Positions 41,373 to 50,813 of a DNA stretch of 64,000 nt are shown here, in pieces. Every line of letters begins with the position of its first letter. Position 1 is the first letter of the stretch. Origin of the DNA: Pseudoalteromonas sp. XMcav2-N (GTDB taxonomy: Bacteria; Pseudomonadota; Gammaproteobacteria; Enterobacterales; Alteromonadaceae); assembly GCF_024124545.1 (NCBI RefSeq), contig NZ_JAMXSF010000005.1, positions 248,001 to 312,000 of the forward strand, given 5' to 3'. Both the position numbers and the translations under genes were made by a program. The notes under the pieces were generated by a model. It was not told where the DNA came from and did not search any database. It saw only the letters and a program-made list of their open reading frames with translations.

Positions 41373-41724
41373 AATAACTTCCTTTTAGTGTTTTGTTTAT
41401 TTACATCGTTCACATATAAATTACACCAAGGTGGAAGTAAGTCAAGCCTATGGGTACACCCTGAGAAGCGACTGCAAAGTGATCTAAGCAGCAAACTAGA
41501 ATGGTCAGATTCAGTGTTTCATGACGTTTGAGTCGCTCAGCCGTCAGACGATGCTGAACTTTTTGGGCTGAGTCACATTTTCTTCCTCAGATAGGAGCTG
41601 CACACCAGCCAGTGAAGCTGAGCTCAGGTCAAATTCATTTATCGTACCTGCCGTAGCGCTCAGCACTGGTGTGTATAAAGTTCGAACAAGGCTCGCAAAA
41701 TAAAATGACGCTCACCTAATGGGC
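41373..41724. other. Gap with coding-like minus-strand remnant
   Basis: On the minus strand 41544-41708 reads LSATAGTINEFDLSSASLAG, VQLLSEEENVTQPKKFSIV and a stop at 41544, without a start codon. It looks like a small gene that has lost its start or the tail of one, but no family is recognised. The rest is featureless. Confidence 0.3.
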
Positions 41725-42804
41725 TTAACGTAGCGGTTGCAGGGTATCAACCTCAAACAATAAAATTTGACTTAACTGCTTCCCATGCACGTTAAAATTA
41801 TCATCAGATACCATGAGTAAGCTTCGGTTGCCATTGTCTAGCACTGGCCCAAAGGTCATGCCTTCAAGGTTATCAATGTGTTTGGAGTGCAGTTGATGTT
41901 TGATGGTGGCCATATCCAGCAATAAAGTCTTGCTGGCAGGGCGCAAAGTTTGGTTTTTTAATGATGTCATTCGACTGGTGTCAGTTGTGCCTTTTATATC
42001 TACAAGGTAGATGCTGACATCATTGCCACCGTCCGCTATGCCTGAAGTATATGAACGTTCCATTGTTAAAAACTGGTGCTCATTAACCTGTAATATCTCA
42101 ACCAAACCCGTGGTGCGAAATGCATCGGGTTTTGCTTCGGGGCGGTTGACCATGGGCTCAAGATAATAAGCAAACTGCTTTTGCATTTTTTTCGAGGCAA
42201 AATCAAAGTAGGAGATACGAACCATGCTGCCTTGCTCAATGGTGGATTCTTCACCGTCTTGTTTCAATGCACCTTCTGCAGACACCCATATTCCCTGACC
42301 TGAATGCGCAACCGTTAAGCCTTCAAATACCGCGTTGTGCCTTGGCCCGGAACTTTTGGTGATATCGAACATTGTGGGCAGCTCGAAATTTACCTGGCCT
42401 TGCCGTGTTTGCATAAAAACTGCGGGGGCGTGTTTGTATTTTATACTTCCTTCGCTGGTCCAGATAATATCGCCGCTGCCAGGAGCAACGCGTAAACTTT
42501 CAGGATCAACAACCCCTGAATGTGTTTTTTTATCAACCAGAGGTAAAGACTTTTCGAATTGAACCTGCTCAATCTTCTTGCCGTTAATACTGATATTTGC
42601 CTGAAAATATCGCGGTTTTTTAGAGTCATCTGCTATCAGCAAATATTTGCCGTTGGTGTACTCAATGCTGGACAAGCCACCGACCTTATCGCCATCGATC
42701 CGCAAGTCAGCAGGAACAATCACCTCGTCAAGATACTTTAGCTGCATATCAGCTGAATGTGCAAAAGCTGGGGCCAGCATGGCCAGAAATACATAACTGC
42801 GCAT
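41725..42804 (-). CDS. Esterase-like phytase-family secreted protein
   Basis: ATG at 42804 encodes MRSYVFLAMLAPAFAHSA, a signal peptide (frame extends to 42834); 359 residues. Beta-propeller-like sequence with GGLSSIEYTNGKYLLIADD, VDPESLRVAPGSGDIIWTSEG, FEGLTVAHSGQGIWVSAEG and HIDNLEGMTFGPVLDNG, the pattern of the PF13449 phytase-like domain. Periplasmic; substrate unknown. Confidence 0.82.
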   Translation of the reverse strand: MRSYVFLAMLAPAFAHSADMQLKYLDEVIVPADLRIDGDKVGGLSSIEYTNGKYLLIADDSKKPRYFQANISINGKKIEQVQFEKSLPLVDKKTHSGVVDPESLRVAPGSGDIIWTSEGSIKYKHAPAVFMQTRQGQVNFELPTMFDITKSSGPRHNAVFEGLTVAHSGQGIWVSAEGALKQDGEESTIEQGSMVRISYFDFASKKMQKQFAYYLEPMVNRPEAKPDAFRTTGLVEILQVNEHQFLTMERSYTSGIADGGNDVSIYLVDIKGTTDTSRMTSLKNQTLRPASKTLLLDMATIKHQLHSKHIDNLEGMTFGPVLDNGNRSLLMVSDDNFNVHGKQLSQILLFEVDTLQPLR

Positions 42805-42834
42805 AACATCATTACTACAAAAAAACAGAACCAA

Positions 42835-43160
42835 GCAATATACGCGGCTAATATGAACTTTGCATCACAAAAGGGATAAAAAAGCAGGAAGGTGTGATTG
42901 TTCTGTTCATCTGCCGGCCAAATTGTGTATGTAAGTTAGCTCTGAGAGTGTTGAAGCTTTACTGCGTGCTTATACACAGGATGAAGCGGCGCTGATGGGG
43001 GATGTTGTAAAGCACATGACTGTGCAACTCGGACATAGATGGTAACTAAAACGGTAGTTGTATACCTTTGTCAGGCCAGTTGTGTGCCATAAGAGTAATG
43101 ATACTCACATGGCACAGCTACTCGATGAATCAAGCAAGTGGTAGGGTATTTACCTGAGGC
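42835..43160. other. Gap, possible short coding remnant
   Basis: A 36-codon open stretch on plus (about 42938-43045, SVEALLRAYTQDEAALMGDV then VKHMTVQLGHRW) has no start codon and looks coding-like; perhaps the end of a deleted gene. Nothing else seen. Confidence 0.25.
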
Positions 43161-44288
43161 TTACTCAATAACGGTAATAAAGTTATATTTGTCAGAATCA
43201 GCCTGGGTTATCCAGTGCTCGCCGTTAAATGGCGCTGACTTGAGAGTAAAAATATAAAAGTCGATACCCTGCTGGCCCAGCACCTTGTCAAAATAGGTCG
43301 CTTGCTTACGGTGACTTACATCAGTATAGGGAATGTCTAAAGCCGTTTTTTCACCGTTTCCCCAACTGTGTACGCCAATTTGTTTGTTGCTTTCGATTGC
43401 TATTGTGTCATTCGTTTTTTGTAAAATACGCGGATTACCCGCCGCAAAAAGGTCGGTGCCACCTGAAAAAACGGAACCTGTTCGGGTTACATGGGTTGCC
43501 ATTTTATTATCTTTGATAAGTAGCCCTGTATACATATTAATGTCGTCGTCTGCACTGCCGCCAATGTGGGTTGAAAATGCCAGGGTCATTTCGGAACCTT
43601 CAAAGCGGCTCGTAATGTCTTTCATTTGCAAGTATGTTGTCACGCCGAGTGTTGCGTTAATACGCTCTTTACTGCCATCGTTGTTAAGTATTTCACGAAA
43701 GAACTCGTTGAATGCAAAAGTGGTGTTGATTGTGACTTTGTTGTCTTTATTGCTAGCTGTCAGCACGGTGTTACCAATGCTGCTTATGTGTTTGAGTGCG
43801 TCAGTCTGGAATTCGACTTGAATGTCAGATTTTCTGTTTTGAGTCGTAGATTGAATCACCGTGCTGTTATCAGAGCTTGTACGAGTAGATTCGCCACATT
43901 TAAAAATATCCGTAATGACAGATGGCTGGTAAATCAAACAGTCACCGTCGTCAGCATTACTTAACCACAAGTCTACTGTACTAGCATCTGAACTCTGAAG
44001 TTTGATCACCCATTGTCCTTCATCTAACTCTTCAGCGTACTGAACCTGATTGTAAGACTTACCTTCGAAGCTCATTTTAACAGAAGTCAGTATCTGGTTA
44101 CGCTCAGTGAGCAGAGCCTCCAGCTCAGTATTTGAAAAGGTATGATCTGCTGCTGGTCGTTCTACTTCTGTAGGTGTGACAGATTTGGTTGGTGTGGTCG
44201 TTTGACCGGTCGATTTTGATGAGCCCGAATTACACCCTGATACAGAGGCTACACAGGCTGCAACGAGCAATAATTTAAAAGTTTTCAT
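43161..44288 (-). CDS. Lipoprotein, unknown function
   Basis: ATG 44288 with GGAGATATCACT upstream; 375 residues (frame extends to 44324). Lipobox signal MKTFKLLLVAACVASVSGC, a Ser/Thr/Pro linker (~20-45), then a helical and beta-rich domain with one Cys pair (GDCLIYQP, FKCGES). C-terminal half has GQQGIDFYIFTLKSAPFNGEHWI. Divergent from the two-component system genes at 44438. No family recognised. Confidence 0.68.
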   Translation of the reverse strand: MKTFKLLLVAACVASVSGCNSGSSKSTGQTTTPTKSVTPTEVERPAADHTFSNTELEALLTERNQILTSVKMSFEGKSYNQVQYAEELDEGQWVIKLQSSDASTVDLWLSNADDGDCLIYQPSVITDIFKCGESTRTSSDNSTVIQSTTQNRKSDIQVEFQTDALKHISSIGNTVLTASNKDNKVTINTTFAFNEFFREILNNDGSKERINATLGVTTYLQMKDITSRFEGSEMTLAFSTHIGGSADDDINMYTGLLIKDNKMATHVTRTGSVFSGGTDLFAAGNPRILQKTNDTIAIESNKQIGVHSWGNGEKTALDIPYTDVSHRKQATYFDKVLGQQGIDFYIFTLKSAPFNGEHWITQADSDKYNFITVIE

Positions 44289-44437
44289 AGTGATATCTCC
44301 ACGCAAAAATTTTGTTGAGTGCATGGTAACCGAGTGTGAAGGCGGCTTCAGTCATCAAGATGTACAGGAATGTATTTCGGGCTCTGACAAAGCGCGGGTA
44401 TACTATTGCCATTAGTAGAATATAAAAATTGGTGACC

Positions 44438-45136
44438 ATGACCCGGCAACATATGCTAATCATCGAAGATGACGAGAAACTTCGAAGACTACTTAGTGAA
44501 TACTTTATCAATCAGGGGTTTGACGTCACGACTTTAGAAGACGGCAGCCATGCAGTCAGCACTATGTGTGATACACAACCGGACATAGTACTACTCGACT
44601 TAATGTTGCCTGTCACCGACGGGCTGACAATATGCAGACAAAGCCGTAATCAGTTTCGGGGTAAGATTTTAATCCTGACAGCAAGTAATGATGACTTTGA
44701 CCATGTTGCGGGTTTGGAGATTGGCGCTGATGACTATGTGATGAAACCAATTAAACCAAGAGTACTGCTTGCACGTGTTCGTTCCTTGCTTCGCCGACCA
44801 AGCCACGAAATGGAGGCGGACCCGGAGATTATGCAGTTGGGGTTGCTCAGGCTTGAAAATAAGTACAAGCGTTGCGAACTGGACGGCGAGGTTATTCAAC
44901 TAACCGACAGTGAATTTGATCTACTGTGGATTTTAGCCAGTCATCCAGACCAAGTGATGTCAAGGGATGAGCTGACCAGAGCACTACGTGGTATTGAGTA
45001 TGATGGCATCGATCGGACGGTAGACAATAAAATCGTGCGCTTACGCAAACTGCTCAATGACAGTCAGGAGGCATCAAAGCGGATCCTGACTATAAGAGGC
45101 AAAGGCTACTTGTTTGCCAGTACTGCGTGGTCGTAG
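44438..45136 (+). CDS. OmpR-family response regulator (RstA-like)
   Basis: ATG 44438 (TTG/GTG at 44429-44432 also in frame) gives 232 residues. Receiver: IIEDDEKLRR acidic pair, VLLDLMLPVTDG phospho-Asp, LTASND, VMKPIKPRVLLAR; then a winged-helix ending ILTIRGKGYLFA. Its style is nearest RstA. The cognate kinase starts 36 bases downstream. Confidence 0.9.
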   Translation: MTRQHMLIIEDDEKLRRLLSEYFINQGFDVTTLEDGSHAVSTMCDTQPDIVLLDLMLPVTDGLTICRQSRNQFRGKILILTASNDDFDHVAGLEIGADDYVMKPIKPRVLLARVRSLLRRPSHEMEADPEIMQLGLLRLENKYKRCELDGEVIQLTDSEFDLLWILASHPDQVMSRDELTRALRGIEYDGIDRTVDNKIVRLRKLLNDSQEASKRILTIRGKGYLFASTAWS

Positions 45137-45172
45137 TAAATATCTGATTAACCCGAGACAAGCTGGGAAATA

Positions 45173-46480
45173 ATGAAACGCATCTTTGTTGAATCACTGG
45201 CCATCCTGTTTGCCTGTTTTATCGGGGCACTGGTTGCATATGAAGTTCTTGTTTACGAACTGGCAGTAGACTATGAGTTTGTACTGGAAGATGACGAGGC
45301 ACTGGCACATCAACAGCTGCTACAGAATATCGCCGAACATCAGGGGGGCGCGTCGGCGTTGGCAGCAATGAAGCAGTATGCACAGCAGTCTCATTTGCTT
45401 TTACAGTCACATGAGAGACCACCCGCAATTGTCTCTGAGTTCTTCAATGAGAATTCATCGCAGTATACTTATTTTGATGAAGACCGTACCTTGTGGTTTC
45501 GCCTGGCTGGAATTACAGCCATATTCAGTTATGTGCCTGACCACAGTAGTCTTGTCAGGCAGAAAATTGATTTGGAAGAGGACCTGGCATGGATCTTCAT
45601 GCTTGGCAGTTTCGTTCTCTTTAATCTGGTGAATATTTGGTTGATTTTACGTCGTGTCAGAATGTTGGAAAATACAACACGACGCTTTGCCCGGGGAGAT
45701 TTGTCATGCAGGGCAGAGTTATCCAGTTCCAACAGGTTAGGCTCTCTCAATCAGTCATTTAACGACATGGCTGACCGCATTGCACAGTTAATTGAAAGCA
45801 ATCGAGCACTGACAAATGCGATTGCTCATGAGCTTCGTACACCGATATTTCGGGTCCAGTGGCAGGCTGAACTACTGCAAGAAACGAAACTGGATGAATC
45901 ACAAGCGGCGACGGTTAACAGCATCATTGAAGACTCGGAGGAAATGGAGCAGATGGTCGACGAGCTACTGCATTATACCAGAATGGAAAGCGATCATGGT
46001 GTACTGTCGCCGGAACCCATTGAATTGGCTGCATTATTAAATGACGGTAAAAAACGTTGGCAAAAAGATAAGCCGTGCGCTGTGAACCTGACAATCCAAA
46101 TTACCCCTGACAGCCTTATTGTTGTGGCTGACAAACGATTACTCATGCGGGCGCTCGACAACCTCGTACGCAATGCTTTTAAATATGCTGATAACGAAGT
46201 GCGTTTGGTTTGTTATGCGCAGGCGCAATTAGTATATATCACAGTACATGATGATGGCCCCGGTGTAGCGCTCACGCATCAGGCCCATATTTTTGAGCCC
46301 TTTTATGTCGCCGATAAAGCAAGAAACAAAGCGCAAAGCGGACATGGACTGGGGTTATCAATAGTCAGAAAAATATGTGACCAGCACTTTGGCACGATAG
46401 AGGTGGGTACCAGCGAGATACTCAACGGTGCAATGTTCATGTTAGCGCTACCTGCAAGCGATGATAAATCGGACAAATGA
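45173..46480 (+). CDS. Sensor histidine kinase (RstB-like)
   Basis: 435 residues: TM1 (ESLAILFACFIGALVAYEVL), acidic periplasmic sensor to ~140, TM2 (LAWIFMLGSFVLFNLVNIWLI), HAMP, HisKA with TNAIAHELRTPIFRVQWQAE, HATPase with DNLVRNAFKYA, DDGPGV and GHGLGLSIVRKI. Partner of the preceding regulator. Signal unknown. Confidence 0.9.
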   Translation: MKRIFVESLAILFACFIGALVAYEVLVYELAVDYEFVLEDDEALAHQQLLQNIAEHQGGASALAAMKQYAQQSHLLLQSHERPPAIVSEFFNENSSQYTYFDEDRTLWFRLAGITAIFSYVPDHSSLVRQKIDLEEDLAWIFMLGSFVLFNLVNIWLILRRVRMLENTTRRFARGDLSCRAELSSSNRLGSLNQSFNDMADRIAQLIESNRALTNAIAHELRTPIFRVQWQAELLQETKLDESQAATVNSIIEDSEEMEQMVDELLHYTRMESDHGVLSPEPIELAALLNDGKKRWQKDKPCAVNLTIQITPDSLIVVADKRLLMRALDNLVRNAFKYADNEVRLVCYAQAQLVYITVHDDGPGVALTHQAHIFEPFYVADKARNKAQSGHGLGLSIVRKICDQHFGTIEVGTSEILNGAMFMLALPASDDKSDK

Positions 46481-46615
46481 GCACTGAGCGTGAGGCGACC
46501 CCTTTCGCGCTTCTTTATGCATCACCTCACTTCATATGGGGTTTTTAATGGCGTTTTGGTCGTTGTCTTTACAACTGATTATTATAAACTTGCCCAGATA
46601 CTTAAGCTACATACC

Positions 46616-46659
46616 AGTTGAGTGACTATTTTATCGTATAGCTGTTTCGCAACACGTTC
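46616..46659. repeat. 44-base duplicate of an esterase-gene segment
   Basis: AGTTGAGTGACTATTTTATC then GTATAGCTGTTTCGCAACACGTTC at 46616-46659 repeats 46766-46809 inside the esterase gene with three changes. The copy abuts the gene's stop codon, which suggests a local tandem duplication or slippage that rebuilt the gene's 3' end. Confidence 0.8.
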
Positions 46660-47472
46660 TTATTTATACTCAACTTGTTTAAATGCGTCGTATACCGCCA
46701 GGTGCAGGGTATCTCCGTGATCCAGTTCTTCAAAATAACGAAAATGTAACTGGCTTTTGCCCTCAAGTTGAGTTGCTATTTTATCGTGTAGCTGTTTCGC
46801 AACACGTTCCATTACGTCACCTTCTTTACCTACCGCAATGTAAACAGACTTTGGCAGACTAGTGGGGGCAAATTTACTGGCGAGTAAAGACTCGTTGTTC
46901 CACCACAGACTGGGACTGACAATGACATAGTGATCAAACAGTGACGTGTGATGAAACAGAATTTCACTGGCGAGTAAGCCCCCCAACGATTGACCGATAA
47001 GGGTATCTGATTGGTTGGTGCGGTAACGCTTATCTATCATTGGTCGGAGTTCATTCTCCAGAAATGCAATAAATGATTTAGCGCCACCGTGGGTCGGCAG
47101 GTCACGTTTATCCAGTGCATTGTTACTTTGGGTGGTGAAATCCCGTTTTCTGTCTTGGTTACTAATACCCACAACAATGCTGGGTGGAAGAAAGTTTAGC
47201 CAGGGAAAGTTGGCAAATTGCACCAATCCGGCAATGTGAATAAAGTCTTCATCTTTTGAACCGTCCAGCAGGTAAATAACCGGGTATGTTTGTTGTGTAT
47301 TTTTTTGATATTCTGCTGGTAAATAGACGTTTATTGAGCGATTCTGTTTCAGTATCTGGGAGTTAAATGTCAAAGTGTGGGCAAACTCTAACGGTGCAGA
47401 GTGAACCTCATCTTTTGCATAGGCGAGCGAGCAGCTCAGTGCGCTAATTAAAAGCAAGAGTACAACGTTCAT
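46660..47472 (-). CDS. Secreted alpha/beta-hydrolase, esterase D/IroE-like
   Basis: 270 residues with signal peptide (MNVVLLLLISALSCSLAYA). Putative-esterase family (PF00756): SINVYLPAEYQKN, YPVIYLLDGSKDEDF, nucleophile elbow LIGQSLGGLLASEIL, SPSLWWNNESLL, and the catalytic His in EELDHGDTLHLAVYDA. Possible siderophore or feruloyl-type esterase; no siderophore genes are nearby, so substrate is open. Confidence 0.85.
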   Translation of the reverse strand: MNVVLLLLISALSCSLAYAKDEVHSAPLEFAHTLTFNSQILKQNRSINVYLPAEYQKNTQQTYPVIYLLDGSKDEDFIHIAGLVQFANFPWLNFLPPSIVVGISNQDRKRDFTTQSNNALDKRDLPTHGGAKSFIAFLENELRPMIDKRYRTNQSDTLIGQSLGGLLASEILFHHTSLFDHYVIVSPSLWWNNESLLASKFAPTSLPKSVYIAVGKEGDVMERVAKQLHDKIATQLEGKSQLHFRYFEELDHGDTLHLAVYDAFKQVEYK

Positions 47473-47593
47473 CAGGCTTCATTCCTTTGGTCAAATAGAA
47501 GCTAGATGTTAACTCTAATTTATGTTTAATCATAGTAGCACGGTAAACAGGTACAGACCGCTTGTGCCTCACAATAATAAGAAAGGAGTCATT

Positions 47594-48394
47594 ATGACCA
47601 TGTTAAAAGCGTTGTTAATAACCCCATTGCTTGTTGGCAGTTTCGTAACACTTGCAGCCACTATTCAGGTTCAGGCTGTATCGCAACACCTGCATATTCT
47701 TACGGAGCAAGACTACGGCACAAATATCGGATTGTTTAAATCCTCCGACGGCGTGGTACTAATCGACCCTATGCCAGGTAAAACTAACTTGGCCCAGCTA
47801 TATAAAACTGTTAATCAAATTCACCATAAACCGGTTACCCATATTTTAAATACGCATAATCACGAAGACCACTCGGGAGGCAATGCTTATTTCATGGAAC
47901 GTGGAGCTCAGCTTGTCGAAGGCGACGTTAAACTGGCCGGGTTTACCCGTGTTATGGTTAAGTCTCATACCTCGGTAGACAACATTTTTTATCACAAGCC
48001 GAGTAACACGATTTTTGTCGGAGATGTGTTTGATACCAGCTGGCATCCCACCTTTTATGCGGGAGGGGTGCAGGGCTTTAAAGATGCCATCGAGATCATT
48101 TTACAAATCGGGGACGAACAGAGTGTGATCATTCCCGGGCATGGCGCTGTGTCAAATAAAGCGTCACTGCGTGAATTCAGAGCCAATACGCTCCTGTGGG
48201 TGGAGACCGTACGTGTGTTCAGAAAAAAAGGCTACAGTGTTGAGAAAATTATGGCAGAGAATGAGAGTAAGAAAATTGTCGCCAGATTTAATGTGCAAGG
48301 CAAGGTGCCGTTTTTACCAGACACAGCTTATAAAAGGTTTGTAGAGAGAACCATCCAGGTGATAGAGCAGGAAGAGAACAAGGGGGGTGAGTGA
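47594..48394 (+). CDS. Secreted metallo-beta-lactamase-fold hydrolase
   Basis: ATG 47594 has AGGAG upstream (frame opens at 47522). 266 residues with a signal peptide. The MBL metal motif is NTHNHEDHSGG (HxHxDH), followed by GDVFDTSWH and IIPGHGAVS. The usual middle His after the HxHxDH block is in a shortened region (AGFTRVMVKS), so the metal site may be atypical. Could be a subclass-B3-like or non-lactamase hydrolase; antibiotic resistance is not implied. Confidence 0.82.
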   Translation: MTMLKALLITPLLVGSFVTLAATIQVQAVSQHLHILTEQDYGTNIGLFKSSDGVVLIDPMPGKTNLAQLYKTVNQIHHKPVTHILNTHNHEDHSGGNAYFMERGAQLVEGDVKLAGFTRVMVKSHTSVDNIFYHKPSNTIFVGDVFDTSWHPTFYAGGVQGFKDAIEIILQIGDEQSVIIPGHGAVSNKASLREFRANTLLWVETVRVFRKKGYSVEKIMAENESKKIVARFNVQGKVPFLPDTAYKRFVERTIQVIEQEENKGGE

Positions 48395-48502
48395 GGAGCC
48401 TGAAGCGTCTGACGATATCGGGTACGCTGAGGCCCTTTTGCGCTTGGCTGAACCATGTTGATATGCGATAGTGCAGGGGTCTGTGATTAAAACAATATCG
48501 TA

Positions 48503-49528
48503 ATGGAATTTTCGCGCTACTTTCTGTTTTTCTTCGCCTCACTTGGGGCATTTAATGGCGTTTTACTGGCTGCCTGGGTTTATCATAAACGCAAGGAAAT
48601 TGCCGCAGCTCCCTGGCTGTCTTTGCTGTTGATTATGCTGAGTATTCGGATTGGCAAATCGGTTGCGTTTTACTTTAGTCCCGGGCTGAGCAAAGACTTT
48701 TTGCAGCTGGGGTTGAGTGCCTGCTGTTTGATTGGACCGAGCCTTTTTTCGTTTTGTTTTCGTAGCCTTTACCCAAACAAAGCTCGCTGGCTACTGCGCG
48801 GGCATTTTGCATTGTGGCTTGTTTTGGTTGCCCTCGTTGGCGTGATATACCCGTATCAAAGTTATCCTGAATTGTGGCAAACCTGGGTGTATCGCGGCTC
48901 AAGTTATGTATGGCTTGGTTACCTTTTGGTGTCGGCTTGGGTGTACCGGCACAAACTGGCCGAGTTAAAATCGCATCCGGACCTCCCTGTATGGCGCGAT
49001 TTGCCTTTTATCGCGCTTAGTGGCGGCGCACTTATCTGGTTTGCCTATTTTACCTCAGCCTATACGTCTTACATTGTGGGCGCTTTGTCATTCTCTATGG
49101 TGTTGTATCTCAGCATTGTGGTTTTTTCTGGGCATAGCAGAGGCAAAGAAAAATACGCGGCACAGGTTATTTCACCACAACAGAGTGCGGAAATTTCCGC
49201 GATGCTAGAGAGCTTGATGAATGAGCAGCAGCTATTCACGGACCCTTCTATGTCCTTACCCAGGTTAGCCAAACGTTTGGGTGTTAGCCATACAAAATTG
49301 TCTCAACATTTGAATCAACAATACGGTTGTAACTTCAATCAATATCTTAATGGCTATCGAGTAAAGCACGCCCAGAAACTGTTAATACAGGAGCAGAACA
49401 TGACAGTTGAGCAAGTTGCTGAACAGTGTGGCTTTAACGCCAGCTCGACATTTTATACGGCGTTTAAAAAGCAATGTGGTCAAACTCCCAATCAGTTTCG
49501 TGCAAAGTCTGTCAAATTATCATTCTGA
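48503..49528 (+). CDS. 7TM-AraC family transcriptional regulator
   Basis: 341 residues: seven membrane segments (~5-25, ~38-55, ~65-85, ~98-118, ~130-148, ~165-185, ~190-210) and a C-terminal AraC HTH domain (~235-335) with LPRLAKRLGVSHTKLSQHLN, FNQYLNGYRVKHAQKLL and VAEQCGFNASSTFYTAFKK. A membrane-embedded regulator, usually controlling a neighbouring gene; the DJ-1 fusion at 49611 is the best candidate target. Confidence 0.9.
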   Translation: MEFSRYFLFFFASLGAFNGVLLAAWVYHKRKEIAAAPWLSLLLIMLSIRIGKSVAFYFSPGLSKDFLQLGLSACCLIGPSLFSFCFRSLYPNKARWLLRGHFALWLVLVALVGVIYPYQSYPELWQTWVYRGSSYVWLGYLLVSAWVYRHKLAELKSHPDLPVWRDLPFIALSGGALIWFAYFTSAYTSYIVGALSFSMVLYLSIVVFSGHSRGKEKYAAQVISPQQSAEISAMLESLMNEQQLFTDPSMSLPRLAKRLGVSHTKLSQHLNQQYGCNFNQYLNGYRVKHAQKLLIQEQNMTVEQVAEQCGFNASSTFYTAFKKQCGQTPNQFRAKSVKLSF

Positions 49529-49610
49529 ACACTTAGATTATAATTCAGGAGCTTGTTTTTTAAGGTTATGTTTTATGGTGAGGTGACATTAAGTTAACCG
49601 GAGAAACACC

Positions 49611-50720
49611 ATGAAAACTCTTTTAAGACACCTGCTGATCTTGCTATGCCTGCTATTTTGTGGCATTAGCCTGGCTGATGATGAGGCAGGCGTTTTACGT
49701 GCTTTAAATGACTACTTAAAGGGAACTGAAATGGGGCAGCCTGCCCAAATCAAAAATGCCTTTCATCCGCAGGCTCAGCTACTGTTGTCTCATGACACCA
49801 AACCCTTTTGGACGGTATCGATGGAGCAATACAGTAGCTGGTTTAAGCCGCTGAACAATCGCAACCGTCGGGGCAAGATACTCTCTGTGAAAATCGATGG
49901 TGATATCGCCATGGCTCGGCTGAAAATTACGATAGCACCTCCTTACCAGGCATATATAGATCATGTCTTGCTTAAACAGATTGCAGGGAAATGGCAGATT
50001 GTGAGTAAGACAGCAACGGACCAAAGTGCTCAGTATAAAAATAAAAAAATTCTCTTCATTGCATCCAGTGCCAGCTTTCATGGTGACAGTGACTTACCAG
50101 CCGGGACCAGTTTTTCTGAGCTGGTCTATGCCTACGACACATTCATCAAAGCCGGGTATGAAGTAGACTTTATGAGTACCCGAGGTGGAGCGTTAAGCCT
50201 GGCTTATGTGAATACGTCAATTCCAATTCATAAGCAGTATCTTTACGACCCCGAATTTATGTACTCGATAGGCAACAGCTTCGCACCAGAGGAAGTGAAT
50301 GCCTCTGAATATCAAGCTGTCCATTACCTTGGTGGCAGCAATGCTATGTATGAGGTTGCAGAACATCCCGGAGTTCAGGCTATTGCGATGACGGTTTATG
50401 AGCAGAATAACGGCATTGTTTCTTCGGTCTGTCATGGTACAGCCGGTATTGTCAATCTGAAATTGAGCAACGGAGAGTATCTGGTCGCCAACAGACGTAT
50501 CAGTGGCTACCCTGAATCTTTTGAACGTGCCGGGGCTGAGTACCTGAAAGAATTTCCATTTATGATTGGCGAGCGTATTGGGGCGCGAGGTGGGGATTTT
50601 CGCCATGGTGAGCGCAACAAACCCTTTGTAGAAATAGATGGACGACTGATCACCGGACAGAACTATTTATCCTCGGTGGCAGTGGCTGAGGCGATGATCG
50701 AGGTGTTAGAAAAGCGGTGA
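49611..50720 (+). CDS. Secreted NTF2-like / DJ-1-PfpI fusion protein
   Basis: 369 residues, three parts: signal peptide (~1-22, LLCLLFCGISLA), an NTF2/SnoaL-like putative lumazine-binding domain (~25-140, VLRALNDYLKGTEMGQPAQI ... FHPQAQLL) and a DJ-1/PfpI domain (~148-369) with KILFIASSASFHGDS, the nucleophile elbow VSSVCHGTAGIV (Cys), and GRLITGQNYLSSVAVAEAM. It may be a periplasmic glyoxalase- or chaperone-like protein. The related single-domain protein at 55261 shares the end motif. AraC gene upstream by 82 bases. Confidence 0.85.
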   Translation: MKTLLRHLLILLCLLFCGISLADDEAGVLRALNDYLKGTEMGQPAQIKNAFHPQAQLLLSHDTKPFWTVSMEQYSSWFKPLNNRNRRGKILSVKIDGDIAMARLKITIAPPYQAYIDHVLLKQIAGKWQIVSKTATDQSAQYKNKKILFIASSASFHGDSDLPAGTSFSELVYAYDTFIKAGYEVDFMSTRGGALSLAYVNTSIPIHKQYLYDPEFMYSIGNSFAPEEVNASEYQAVHYLGGSNAMYEVAEHPGVQAIAMTVYEQNNGIVSSVCHGTAGIVNLKLSNGEYLVANRRISGYPESFERAGAEYLKEFPFMIGERIGARGGDFRHGERNKPFVEIDGRLITGQNYLSSVAVAEAMIEVLEKR

Positions 50721-50772
50721 GCTGGCGATGCTAGAGTAGGATAAATCTGACAGCTCGGAAAATGCATGTAAA

Positions 50773-50794
50773 AAGAGGCAATTAATTGCCTCTT
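50773..50794. terminator. Palindromic terminator
   Basis: AAGAGGCAATTAATTGCCTCTT is a perfect palindrome (part AAGAGGCAATT / AATTGCCTCTT) lying between convergent genes ending at 50720 and 50814; it has A run before it and weak T run after. Confidence 0.65.
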
Positions 50795-50813
50795 ATAGGA
50801 AAGAAGAACGGGT

